Positions 45,766 through 60,416 of a DNA stretch of 64,000 nucleotides are shown here, in pieces. The first letter of the stretch is position 1, and the number at the start of each line of letters is the position of its first letter. The DNA comes from Staphylococcus equorum (GTDB lineage Bacteria; Bacillota; Bacilli; Staphylococcales; Staphylococcaceae). The DNA lies in the NCBI RefSeq assembly GCF_029024965.1, contig NZ_CP118982.1, positions 2,418,001-2,482,000 of the forward strand, written 5' to 3'. The notes under the pieces are model-generated. The model saw nothing but the letters and a program-made list of their open reading frames with translations, was not told the DNA's origin and made no database searches. Made by a program: the position numbers and the translations under genes.

Positions 45766-47328
<1,563 letters not shown>

Positions 47329-47476
47329 TGAATTATGATGTTTGATTAGCTCATAAAATACTAATTTGTGTGTTATCTCTAACACGTTTGAACCAACAAT
47401 TTAATGTTGTGTTCGGAATTAACGTTGACATATTGCAATTCAGTTTTCAATGTTCATTTCTTAATCACAAGACTTA

Positions 47477-47505
47477 ATTCTACAGGTTATAACTTGAAAA
47501 GTCAA
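47477..47505 (-). promoter_or_regulatory. rRNA promoter P2, middle operon
   Basis: Minus strand TTGACT (47500-47505), 17-nt spacer, TAGAAT (47477-47482), about 150 nt upstream of mature 16S. Conserved at 53670-53698. Confidence 0.8.
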
Positions 47506-47582
47506 TAACTTTTTAAAATTAATTTTCGTTGTGTTTCGTATTTCTTTTTGTGTTTGTCGTGTTGTTTCGCTCGACTAGTAAT

Positions 47583-47611
47583 ACTATACACGCATAAAAA
47601 CCTTTTAACAA
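47583..47611 (-). promoter_or_regulatory. rRNA promoter P1, middle operon
   Basis: Minus strand TTGTTA (47606-47611), 17-nt spacer, TATAGT (47583-47588). Conserved at 53778-53806. Confidence 0.7.
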
Positions 47612-47627
47612 CAGTAAAATTTACACT

Positions 47628-48253
47628 ATCGCTACAAAACTTACATTTATTAAACAAATATAATTCATTAAGGCTATATTATAGACGAATCTCTAGTAAC
47701 TACAGTTCTTTCAATGCAGAAAATCAAAATATAAGGAAGCTTAATCCCTTTCTAAAATAGCTATATATCACTCTATTCGGAAAATTATTCACTATTCTTT
47801 TATCGTTGCTCACTGTGTTTTTCAAACTAATTCTCTAATTTATAATTTATATATTCTATTTCTTCCAAATGATAAACGTAAAAATTCCAAAAATATTGGT
47901 GTAATTATTCTTCTAAAAACTATAGATCAAGTAAAAATAACCTATGTCTTTGATTTTCTGAATATCAGAACTATTAAATAAATTCATATTTGCGCATTAA
48001 AAATTCACAAAAGGAAATTCCATACAAAAAGGAATGACACCCTACTTCTTATACCAGTTGAAAAGTTGTATATTAACAGGCCATTTTGAATAATATAATC
48101 GAAAATTTTTTACTGTATGCAGTAGTAAATTAAGCAAATACTAAACATTAACTAGAACTTTTGAACACTTTATTTAACTAAACCAAAAATAAATCACGTT
48201 TAATATAATCTTCAACTCTTTTATTCCTATAAACTACCACTTTTTAATTTATA
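47628..48253. other. AT-rich spacer between tandem rRNA operons
   Basis: No gene, RNA or long repeat recognised. Frames here are short and full of AT-rich codons. The sequence has no counterpart beside the other operons in the window. Confidence 0.6.
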
Positions 48254-48389
48254 AAGAACCACTTTTTCGCTTGCGAAATTAGTAGTTCTTATACAAGAGC
48301 TGGTGCTCTTGTAATCCTTAAATTATTCTCATATCTCTTGGAACGAGATCCACACTATTTTTTGCATAAAAAAGAAACCTCTCAGTCTC
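48254..48389 (-). repeat. Diverged rRNA-operon tail element and relic terminator
   Basis: Hairpins AAGAACCACT/AGTAGTTCTT (48254-48290, with an inner TTTCGC-TT-GCGAAA) and TACAAGAGC-TGGT-GCTCTTGTA (48292-48313), then a weak terminator at 48368-48389 and a stretch at 48390-48420 that aligns with the 5S end of the middle operon but lacks the 5S body. The stem sequence differs from copy 1 while pairing is kept. Confidence 0.6.
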
Positions 48390-48455
48390 GACTTCTCGTA
48401 CCTTATGACGCTGACTGTAAAAACTCTACTTTTCAATTTATTGAGGTTAGTAACT

Positions 48456-48528
48456 CTTACACATGAGCTTCAGCTTATGTGCTCATGGCTTAAACCAGCT
48501 ATTTTTGGAAGTTAAGCTCCTTTTGCGC
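48456..48528 (-). repeat. Structured rRNA-operon tail element, copy 2
   Basis: About 73 nt identical to 42247-42320, including hairpin CACATGAGC-TTCA-GCTTATGTG (48460-48481). Confidence 0.75.
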
Positions 48529-48529
48529 A

Positions 48530-48555
48530 TAAAAAAAGAGACCCTTTCGGGTCCC
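48530..48555 (-). terminator. Terminator of the right-hand rRNA operon
   Basis: Minus-strand GGGACCC-GAAA-GGGTCTC with a stable GAAA loop followed by seven T, 6 nt after 5S. Confidence 0.9.
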
Positions 48556-48560
48556 TAATT

Positions 48561-48675
48561 GCCTGGCAACGTCCTACTCTTGCGGAACGTAAGTCCGACT
48601 ACCATCGGCGCTAAGGAGCTTAACTACTGTGTTCGGCATGGGAACAGGTGTGACCTCCTTGCCATTGTCACCAGA
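48561..48675 (-). rRNA. rrf: 5S ribosomal RNA (right-hand operon)
   Basis: 115 nt, identical to 42368-42482. Substrate of RNase M5 (rnmV) and binding partner of L25 (rplY), both encoded in the window. Confidence 0.97.
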
Positions 48676-48758
48676 CAATGAACTGTATAAAAAATTATAC
48701 ATTCAAAACTAGATAGTAAGTAAAATTTGATAATGCCAAACAAAACACTTTTAAATTT

Positions 48759-51680
<2,922 letters not shown>

Positions 51681-51958
51681 TTTTCGACCTTCAACACGAT
51701 AAAATCGGTTGAAAACCTAAAATGTTATTAATCTGTGAGTGTTCTTTCGAACACTAGCGATTATTTCTATTTTTTTGAATTCAAGCTTTTTAAAACTCTA
51801 ATTCACTCGGTTTTGCTTGGTAAAATCATAAATTTTACTTACATATCTAGTTTTCAATGTACAAAATAACGCAATGAATACTCGTAATGAGCATTCAAAA
51901 CTGAATGCAATATGTCAATGTCGTTCCTCTTCATCTTCTCAAGGAAGATGTTCCGAAT

Positions 51959-53521
<1,563 letters not shown>

Positions 53522-53669
53522 TGAATTATGATGTTTGATTAGCTCATAAAATACTAATTTGTGTGTTATCTCTAACACGTTTGAACCAACAATTTAATGT
53601 TGTGTTCGGAATTAACGTTGACATATTGCAATTCAGTTTTCAATGTTCATTTCTTAATCACAAGACTTA

Positions 53670-53698
53670 ATTCTACAGGTTATAACTTGAAAAGTCAA
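53670..53698 (-). promoter_or_regulatory. rRNA promoter P2, right-hand operon
   Basis: Minus strand TTGACT (53693-53698), 17-nt spacer, TAGAAT (53670-53675). Confidence 0.8.
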
Positions 53699-53777
53699 TA
53701 ACTTTTTAAAATTAATTTTCGTTGTGTTTCGTATTTCTTTTTTTGTGTTTGTCATGTTGTTTCGCTCGACTAGTAAT

Positions 53778-53806
53778 ACTATACACGCATAAAAACCTTT
53801 TAACAA
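53778..53806 (-). promoter_or_regulatory. rRNA promoter P1, right-hand operon
   Basis: Minus strand TTGTTA (53801-53806), 17-nt spacer, TATAGT (53778-53783). Confidence 0.7.
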
Positions 53807-53992
53807 CTATAAAATTTACACTCTAACCGGCTCACAACAACCTCTGAACACTAATAAGCATACTTTATTATAATAATTCATATTAAAGTTCGTTTTATAA
53901 CCAGTAAACATCTGAAATCTATCTTCAAACCATTGGAACACACTTGTTACGCGTACTTTAAATTCTTTTACATATTTTTAATTTTATTTACA

Positions 53993-54030
53993 AATGATTA
54001 AAGCTACCTATATAGGTAGCTTTAATCATT
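53993..54030. terminator. Perfect 38-nt palindrome after recR, probable terminator
   Basis: The whole 38 nt is its own reverse complement; the core stem is AAAGCTACC-TATA-GGTAGCTTT. The following T content is modest, so termination strength is uncertain. It starts 22 nt after the recR stop and, being symmetric, has no preferred strand. Confidence 0.7.
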
Positions 54031-54052
54031 CATATATATGTTTAATAATATA

Positions 54053-54649
54053 CTACATCTCTGTTCGGCCCATAATCGCTTTCGACAATGTAACTTCATC
54101 AGCGTATTCTAAATCGCCACCTACAGAAAGACCTTGAGCTAATCTCGTTACAGTAACACCAATCGGTTTTACTAACCTCGAGATATACATCGCTGTAGAT
54201 TCACCTTCTAGGTTTGGGTTCATCGCTAAGATAAGCTCTTTAACTTCTTCATCTTTCAAACGATTAATTAAACTCGGTATATTAATATCCTCTGGTCCAA
54301 TACCATCCATTGGAGAAATAGAGCCATGTAACACGTGATATAAACCTTTATATTCACGCATCTTCTCCATAGCAATGACATCTTTATCATCTTCAACTAC
54401 ACAAATAATTGTGCGATCTCTCTGTTTATCTTGGCAAATGTAACATGGATCTTGTTCAGTTATATGTCCACATTCACTACAATAGGTAAGTTCTCGTTTA
54501 ACATCCACTAAAGATTTAGCAAATTGGACAACATCGTCTTCTTTCATATCTAATACATGAAACGCCAGACGTTGAGCGGTCTTCGGCCCAATGCCTGGCA
54601 GTTTCATGAAACTGTCAATAAGTTTTGAAATCGGTTCAGGATAGTGCAT
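54053..54649 (-). CDS. recR: Recombination mediator RecR
   Basis: Works with RecF and RecO to load RecA on gapped DNA. The product is 198 aa: helix-hairpin-helix (about 16-27), zinc finger Cys57, Cys60, Cys69, Cys72, and a Toprim domain (about 80-175) with VVEDDKD. Four nt after ebfC. Confidence 0.97.
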   Translation of the reverse strand: MHYPEPISKLIDSFMKLPGIGPKTAQRLAFHVLDMKEDDVVQFAKSLVDVKRELTYCSECGHITEQDPCYICQDKQRDRTIICVVEDDKDVIAMEKMREYKGLYHVLHGSISPMDGIGPEDINIPSLINRLKDEEVKELILAMNPNLEGESTAMYISRLVKPIGVTVTRLAQGLSVGGDLEYADEVTLSKAIMGRTEM

Positions 54650-54653
54650 ATGA

Positions 54654-54971
54654 TCACATTCCAGGAATGTTTAAGCCTTGAGTGTGCTTGCCTAAGCGTT
54701 CTTGTGTAAGTTCATCAGCTTTATTCATTGCTTCATTCGTTGCAGCAATCACTAAGTCTTGTAACATTTCAATATCGTCTGGATCTACCGCTTCTTCTTT
54801 TATTTCTACATCTAGTACTTCTTTATGACCTGATACCGTTACAGTAACCATGCCACCACCAGCTGTACCTTGTACTTTCTCTTCTTTTAATTTCTCTTGC
54901 TCTTCGCCCATTTTCTTTTGCATTTTTTGCATTTGTTTCATCATTTGTTGCATATTTCCGCCACCGCGCAT
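54654..54971 (-). CDS. ebfC: Nucleoid-associated protein EbfC/YbaB
   Basis: Dimeric DNA-binding protein of 105 aa. It has a Met/Gln/Lys-rich N-terminal helix ([15 protein letters not shown]) and the conserved [18 protein letters not shown] core. It keeps the dnaX-ebfC-recR order found widely in bacteria. Confidence 0.95.
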   Translation of the reverse strand: MRGGGNMQQMMKQMQKMQKKMGEEQEKLKEEKVQGTAGGGMVTVTVSGHKEVLDVEIKEEAVDPDDIEMLQDLVIAATNEAMNKADELTQERLGKHTQGLNIPGM

Positions 54972-55057
54972 AAATTTTTCCTCCTTGAATCTTCTATATC
55001 ATTTTTATGATTATTCTTTCGTTTCATTATACATGCCTTTTTATTCATTGTCATGTA

Positions 55058-56776
55058 TCACTCTTCATCTATTACATTTACAGTACTCTCACCAAATAAA
55101 TCTTTAGCTTTTTGAACAACGTCAACTTCTTCCGTTACTTCCGGAGTAGAGGATTGGCTATTACTTTCACCTTCTGTTGCTGTGCTACTCTTTCTATTTT
55201 GTAGATATTCCGTTCTAACTTTCATCCATTGATCGGCAGGCACACCTACAACTTTGACTGTTTTATCGATGATTTTACAAACAACATTCTCAATATTCTC
55301 TCGTTTTTCATCATCTTTATTAACAATTTCACAGTGTATTTCTTCTTCAAACTTAATCAGAACGTGCGTTTCACTTGCTGCAACTGGTTCTGAATTTTGC
55401 AAGAGGCTCACTAACGATTTCATATCATTGCTTTTCGCGTGATTAATGACCTCTTCCCAATGGTCTTTCAATTGCTTAATATCATCTTTATTGGCTTTGT
55501 CTAATACTTTAGCAATTTGTTGCATAGAAAAAGTGTTCTTAGACTGCCCACCTTTGTTGGTAGTTCGTTTAGTTTGTTGAGGCGTGTTGCTCGTAGTCAC
55601 ACCTTGCGCTTTTATAGTCTTCAATTCACTTTCTAACTGTTCCATTCTTTGCAACAGAACGTCATTATTAGGTTCTGTTGCAATACCTGTAGTCGCTACT
55701 GTTTGAACGCTCTCGGGTTTTTCTTTTATCATTTCAGCGATTTTAACTAGTAATACTTCGAAATGTACACTTTGATTTACACTGAATCGAATCGAAACGA
55801 GTGTATCATTGATGATATCAATCATTTTATAAAGAACATCTAAATCAAAATGCATTAATGCATCATATTCAGTTTCTACATTAGAAGTCTTATTCATTAT
55901 CGTATCTCTCACAAAATAAATCATATCGTTAATCAAACGATTGACTTCTTTCCCTTGTGATATGAATTGGTGGTAAGTTGAAAAAGCACTTTTCACATCT
56001 CCTTGAACTACTTCTTTCAGTAATTCATTTAAGGCACTAGCATCTACACTACCAGTTACGTTCAGTGCATCTTGTAACGTGAGGTGCTCATCTCCAAAAG
56101 CAATGGCTTGATCCATGATACTTAACGCATCACGCATACCGCCTTCTGACGCTTTCGCAATAAATTCCAATGCAGCAGTATCGTATTCAATTTCTTGCGA
56201 ATTTGCTACAAACTTTAAACGTTCAACAATTTCATCTTCACTAATTGCTTTAAAATCAAACCTTTGTGATCTTGAAATAATCGTCGGGGGTATTTTGTGA
56301 GGTTCTGTCGTCGCTAATATAAATATTGCATGTGCTGGTGGCTCTTCTAACGTTTTAAGCAACGCGTTAAAAGCACCCGTTGTTAGCATGTGTACCTCAT
56401 CTATAATATATACTTTGAATTTCGATTCACTAGGTGCATATTTAACTTTATCTCTAATGTTTCTTATTTCATCTACACCGTTATTACTTGCTGCATCAAT
56501 TTCAATGACATCTGAATTCGTTCCACGCGTGATTCCCTTACATATTGCACATTCATTACAAGGTTCACCATCGGTACGTTCAAGACAGTTTATGGCTTTT
56601 GCGAACACTTTTGCAATACTCGTTTTACCTGTTCCTCTAGGCCCGCTAAATATATAAGCATGAGATTGTTTACTTTTAGCAATCGCATTACGTAGTGTCT
56701 TAGTTACATGCTCCTGACCCACAACATCTTCAAAGCTTTGCGGTCGGAACATTCTATATAAAGCTTGATAATTCAC
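55058..56776 (-). CDS. dnaX: DNA polymerase III subunits gamma/tau
   Basis: Clamp-loader ATPase of 572 aa. Walker A GPRGTGKT (45-52), zinc site Cys64, Cys73, Cys76, Cys79, DEVH (126-129), SRSQRFDF sensor region, and a variable, Ser/Glu-rich C-terminus. The start is a GTG at 56776, six nt after GGAGGT; an ATG at 56803 is upstream of that RBS. I saw no programmed-frameshift slippery site. Confidence 0.96.
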   Translation of the reverse strand: MNYQALYRMFRPQSFEDVVGQEHVTKTLRNAIAKSKQSHAYIFSGPRGTGKTSIAKVFAKAINCLERTDGEPCNECAICKGITRGTNSDVIEIDAASNNGVDEIRNIRDKVKYAPSESKFKVYIIDEVHMLTTGAFNALLKTLEEPPAHAIFILATTEPHKIPPTIISRSQRFDFKAISEDEIVERLKFVANSQEIEYDTAALEFIAKASEGGMRDALSIMDQAIAFGDEHLTLQDALNVTGSVDASALNELLKEVVQGDVKSAFSTYHQFISQGKEVNRLINDMIYFVRDTIMNKTSNVETEYDALMHFDLDVLYKMIDIINDTLVSIRFSVNQSVHFEVLLVKIAEMIKEKPESVQTVATTGIATEPNNDVLLQRMEQLESELKTIKAQGVTTSNTPQQTKRTTNKGGQSKNTFSMQQIAKVLDKANKDDIKQLKDHWEEVINHAKSNDMKSLVSLLQNSEPVAASETHVLIKFEEEIHCEIVNKDDEKRENIENVVCKIIDKTVKVVGVPADQWMKVRTEYLQNRKSSTATEGESNSQSSTPEVTEEVDVVQKAKDLFGESTVNVIDEE

Positions 56777-56805
56777 TTTCGCACCTCCAATAGCATTCAT
56801 CAACT

Positions 56806-56833
56806 ATTATAGCATTGTACTTTATACTTTGAA
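56806..56833 (-). promoter_or_regulatory. dnaX promoter
   Basis: Minus strand TTCAAA (56828-56833), 16-nt spacer, TATAAT (56806-56811), in the 59-nt gap after the acetyltransferase gene. Confidence 0.65.
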
Positions 56834-56835
56834 TA

Positions 56836-57366
56836 TCAATTAAAAGATTCTGGATAAACCACTTTTCCATTAGGTTGCTCCGTTAGTTGTTCCCAAAGGA
56901 ATTTGACCATAAAATTTTTCGAAGGTAAATCAAACGGACTGTATATATGGTATTGTTCCGCTTCTTCATAACCTAATTTGCTGTAATACTCCGTAGCTCC
57001 TAAGACAATAATCGTTGTATAACCTTGCGCTTTTGCTCTCTCTTCTGCTGCTTGCACGAGTGCTTTTCCCAACCCCATATTTCTATATGCTGGTAAAACA
57101 GATAGTGGCGCTAATGCTAATGCAGTAAAACTTGTTTCTTCATTAACGATTTGGATTTCTGATAACAAAATATGACCGATTACTTCGCCGTCATCATTTT
57201 TCGCGACAACTTCTAATTCATAGTTATATTCTAAAGTTTTTCTCAATTTCACAACTAACGCTTGCTCATCATGCTGTGACTCAGCGATATCTTCAAACGC
57301 AGATTTTATTGTTTCTAAACTTGTATCATAATCATTTTCAGTTAAAGTACTTAAGTATATTTGCAT
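56836..57366 (-). CDS. GNAT-family N-acetyltransferase
   Basis: Acetyl-CoA-dependent acetyltransferase of 176 aa. The acetyl-CoA loop is VLPAYRNMGLGKALV (about 90-104), followed by ATEYYSKLGY, as in YhbS-type enzymes. Substrate unknown. Start ATG 57366, six nt from GGGGG, is preferred to ATG 57372. It lies alone between the SRP RNA terminator and dnaX. Confidence 0.85.
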   Translation of the reverse strand: MQIYLSTLTENDYDTSLETIKSAFEDIAESQHDEQALVVKLRKTLEYNYELEVVAKNDDGEVIGHILLSEIQIVNEETSFTALALAPLSVLPAYRNMGLGKALVQAAEERAKAQGYTTIIVLGATEYYSKLGYEEAEQYHIYSPFDLPSKNFMVKFLWEQLTEQPNGKVVYPESFN

Positions 57367-57479
57367 CGACATCCCCCTTGTAACGTTTAATTTCCAAACT
57401 TTGACTCAACAACATCGGCTTTGTGAGAAGTTTTAAACGATACCAACATCCTATCAAAGTATTCCTTATATTTTAATAT

Positions 57480-57517
57480 AAAAAAAGAGCGACTGCTATC
57501 AAAAGATACGTCGCTCA
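57480..57517 (-). terminator. Rho-independent terminator after SRP RNA
   Basis: Minus-strand GAGCGAC / GTCGCTC with an inner ATC-TTTT-GAT and a run of T. It lies about 40 nt past the SRP RNA 3' end. Confidence 0.88.
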
Positions 57518-57555
57518 GTATTTATATAAGTTTATTTCATTCTTTAAAAAATTAA

Positions 57556-57833
57556 AACCGTGCACCTTCACTTCGAATGTGTATCACAAACGTAACCAAA
57601 GTCGTTAGCTAAATCTCGGCAACCCTACGGCACATACGATAATCCACTTAATGCTGCTTCCGTCAGGACCTGACATGGTTCGTGGGTTCATATTGCATAG
57701 GACCGAGATCTTCAAACACTACGTGCTTTGGGCAGACTTCACAAAAACACACCCTTAGCAAAGGAATTCAGTCTCGCGTAAAGCGGATTTCGAGTACAGG
57801 GAACCGCTACCTCCCCACTTAGCACGGCAAAAT
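57556..57833 (-). ncRNA. ffs: Signal recognition particle RNA, long Bacillus type
   Basis: About 278 nt. The ends are complementary (TTTGCCGTGCTAAG at 5', GGTGCACGG at 3'). The apical domain-IV hairpin has the invariant Ffh site ATGTCAGGTCCTGACGGAAG and AGCAGCATTAAG. The Alu domain (GGGGAGGTAGCGGT, GCCGTAGGGTTGCC) is present, as in the 6S-type SRP RNA of Bacillus and Staphylococcus. Works with Ffh in membrane targeting. Confidence 0.95.
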
Positions 57834-57835
57834 AT

Positions 57836-57865
57836 ATCATACTATAATTTAACAACTGATTGCAA
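57836..57865 (-). promoter_or_regulatory. SRP RNA promoter
   Basis: Minus strand TTGCAA (57860-57865), 18-nt spacer, TATGAT (57836-57841), directly before the RNA 5' end. Confidence 0.75.
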
Positions 57866-57936
57866 GTATAACCTATCCTGGATACTATATCTTCATTATA
57901 TAAATCACATTTTAGTCATTTTTACGATAAAATATA

Positions 57937-58662
57937 TTACCTTTTGTGACGTCTAGAAAAATCATTGAATTTAAACTCTGTAGCTAAGTGTTTCGAAACA
58001 TTATATTGGAATATTGTAGTATCTTTCAAATGTACAATGCCTCGAACTGTTGCCGTATATGGTGGTACCACATCGCCAAATATTTCTTGTTCTCTTTCTC
58101 CGAAGCCCTCAAACGTAATCGACTTATTAGAGTAGCTAATTTCTAAACCTAATATATCTTCTATATACTCATATAGTGATGCTTTAGCAATCTCCGTAGT
58201 AAGGTTCGGGACAATTGCTTCTATTAAGTAATCTTCATCTATAATCTTTACTCTGTCTTCTATTTTTCTAATTCGAACGATATGCCACAATACTGTTCCT
58301 TGTCGAACATTCAAGGCCTTTTGTACTTTAGGAACTTCACCCGCAGTTATCTTTTTAAACACCTTGACGTCAGTTTCATGTCGCAAGCCTAATCCTTGTT
58401 GAACTTCTCTAAAACTGGTTAAATCTGCAAAAGGAAATTCTGTTAAGCCTTGATAGATAACAACCGAACCTTTGCCGCGAATCTTCTGAATCATACCGTC
58501 TCTCACTAATAAGTTCAGTGCTTTACGTACTGTTTCACGAGAGGCACTATAGGTTTCTACTAACTCATGCTCAGATGGCAATTGAGTGCCATACGATATG
58601 CGTGACTCTATGATGTCTGTACGTATTGTTTCATATATCGTAATAAATTTTTTCTGTGTCAT
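57937..58662 (-). CDS. treR: Trehalose operon repressor, GntR family
   Basis: Product of 241 aa: N-terminal winged helix of the GntR type (SASRETVRKALNLLVRDG) in the first 70 residues and a C-terminal UTRA ligand domain, which in Bacillus binds trehalose 6-phosphate. It probably acts on the palindrome at 61886-61903. It is the last gene of the operon it controls, so its own level is likely autoregulated. The RBS is weak. Confidence 0.94.
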   Translation of the reverse strand: MTQKKFITIYETIRTDIIESRISYGTQLPSEHELVETYSASRETVRKALNLLVRDGMIQKIRGKGSVVIYQGLTEFPFADLTSFREVQQGLGLRHETDVKVFKKITAGEVPKVQKALNVRQGTVLWHIVRIRKIEDRVKIIDEDYLIEAIVPNLTTEIAKASLYEYIEDILGLEISYSNKSITFEGFGEREQEIFGDVVPPYTATVRGIVHLKDTTIFQYNVSKHLATEFKFNDFSRRHKR

Positions 58663-58690
58663 GCGCGCTCACTCACTGCCCTTTTCTAAA

Positions 58691-60325
58691 TTATTGTGCA
58701 ATTACAATTGCGCCAAATCCATCAATTAATTCATTTGTTACTTCACCATGTTGGATAATAATTTCTCCCTCAATAGCTAAATCTTCTGGAATCGTTACTT
58801 GTTCATTTGAAAAGTTTGCAATAACAAGCCACGTTTCATCATTGTAATGGCGTTTATAAACAAACAACTCATTATGCTCCATATATAAAGGTACTATACT
58901 CCCATACGTAATAATATCGTGTTCATGACGTAATTGAATCAAATGTCTATAAGTGTGCAATATAGATGATTCATCTTTAATAGCCGCTTCAACATTGATT
59001 TTATCAAAATTATTTGGAACATCAATCCATGGAGTACCAGTAGTAAAGCCCGCGTTCTCTGTATCAGTCCATTGAACTGGTGTTCTTGAAGTATCGCGAG
59101 ATTTTTGCCCTAATATAGTAATAATTTCTTCTTCTTTATAACCTGCATCTTTCATATTTTGATAAGCATTTAAAGATTCAACATCACGATACTGGTCAAT
59201 GTTTTCAAAATCTGGATTTGTCATACCGATTTCTTCACCTTGGAAAATATAAGGCGTGCCTTGTAACATATGCAGTACAGTAGCTAACATCTTAGCACTT
59301 TGTTTACGCATTTGTTCAGACGAGTCATCACCAAAACGAGAAACAACACGAGGCTGGTCATGGTTACACCAGAATATTGCGTTCCAACCGCCCCCTTCAT
59401 ATATACCAAGTTGCCATTCCATAAGTATATCTTTTAATTTATGGAAATCTAATTTAGCATTCGTCCATTTTTCACCATCGGCATAATCTACTTTTAAATG
59501 ATGGAAATTAAAGACACTACTTAATTCTTGGCGCTTAGTATTCGTATATTTAATACAGTGATCTATTGTAGTTGAGGACATTTCACCAACCGTCATTATG
59601 TCTTTGTCTCCAAACGTACGACGATTCATCTCATGTACATATTCATGTACGCGTGGTCCATCTGTATAAAACTCTTTGCCGATTTTTTCAGAGTCTTTAA
59701 ACTCACCTTTAGAAATCAAATTAAGCACATCAAATCTAAATCCATCTACACCAAAACTAATCCAATGGTTAACAATGTCATATAAAGCATCTCGCACCTC
59801 AGGATTATCCCAATTTAAATCAGCTTGAGTAACGTCGAATAGGTGCAAATAATATTCATTTGTTTTTTTATCATATTTCCATGCATTACCACCAAATTTT
59901 GACTCCCAGTTTGTTGGTGGTTGATTATCTGCTGATCGTCTAAAGAAGTAATAATCTCTATAAGGACTTTCTTTATCTGCATATGCTTGTTTAAACCATT
60001 CATGTTTTGTAGAGGTATGATTAATTACAATATCCATCATAACTTTTAAATCACGCTTATGCGCTTCACTTACTAATGTTTCAAGATCTTCTATTGTTCC
60101 AAATTTTTCATTAATTTTGTAATAGTTACTAATATCATAACCATTATCGTTCATTGGCGATTCATATACTGGTGTTAACCAAATGTAATCTACACCTAGA
60201 TATTGTAAATAATCTAGTTTTTCAATAATACCTTGTAAATCACCTTCTCCATTACCTGTTGTATCATTAAATGATTTTGGATAAATTTGATAAACAACTG
60301 ATTTTCTCCAATCATTATGTGCCAT
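58691..60325 (-). CDS. treC: Alpha,alpha-phosphotrehalase
   Basis: GH13 enzyme that splits trehalose 6-phosphate into glucose and glucose 6-phosphate. The product is 544 aa with nucleophile Asp199 (DGFRFD), acid/base Glu248 (GEMS) and Asp323 (NHDQP). Start ATG 60325, eight nt after AAGGTGG; an upstream ATG at 60358 lacks a RBS. It lies downstream of treP with an intercistronic hairpin between. Confidence 0.95.
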   Translation of the reverse strand: MAHNDWRKSVVYQIYPKSFNDTTGNGEGDLQGIIEKLDYLQYLGVDYIWLTPVYESPMNDNGYDISNYYKINEKFGTIEDLETLVSEAHKRDLKVMMDIVINHTSTKHEWFKQAYADKESPYRDYYFFRRSADNQPPTNWESKFGGNAWKYDKKTNEYYLHLFDVTQADLNWDNPEVRDALYDIVNHWISFGVDGFRFDVLNLISKGEFKDSEKIGKEFYTDGPRVHEYVHEMNRRTFGDKDIMTVGEMSSTTIDHCIKYTNTKRQELSSVFNFHHLKVDYADGEKWTNAKLDFHKLKDILMEWQLGIYEGGGWNAIFWCNHDQPRVVSRFGDDSSEQMRKQSAKMLATVLHMLQGTPYIFQGEEIGMTNPDFENIDQYRDVESLNAYQNMKDAGYKEEEIITILGQKSRDTSRTPVQWTDTENAGFTTGTPWIDVPNNFDKINVEAAIKDESSILHTYRHLIQLRHEHDIITYGSIVPLYMEHNELFVYKRHYNDETWLVIANFSNEQVTIPEDLAIEGEIIIQHGEVTNELIDGFGAIVIAQ

Positions 60326-60356
60326 AACAATTACCACCTTTTCTTTTACTGTTTTC

Positions 60357-60390
60357 AAAAAGAAACTCGCTAATGAATTTTAGCGAGTTT
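60357..60390 (-). terminator. Intercistronic hairpin between treP and treC
   Basis: Minus-strand AAACTCGCTAA-AATTCA-TTAGCGAGTTT followed by CTTTTTG. It may end part of the treP transcripts or protect the 3' end after processing, and so set the treP to treC ratio. Confidence 0.75.
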
Positions 60391-60416
60391 AATTGTACTT
60401 ATCTATATAACTTAAA

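Noticed and set aside
47548-47760. A 70-codon plus-strand frame between the tandem rRNA operons
   Set aside because: No ribosome-binding site, AT-driven codon content, and it covers the rRNA P1 promoter of the middle operon.
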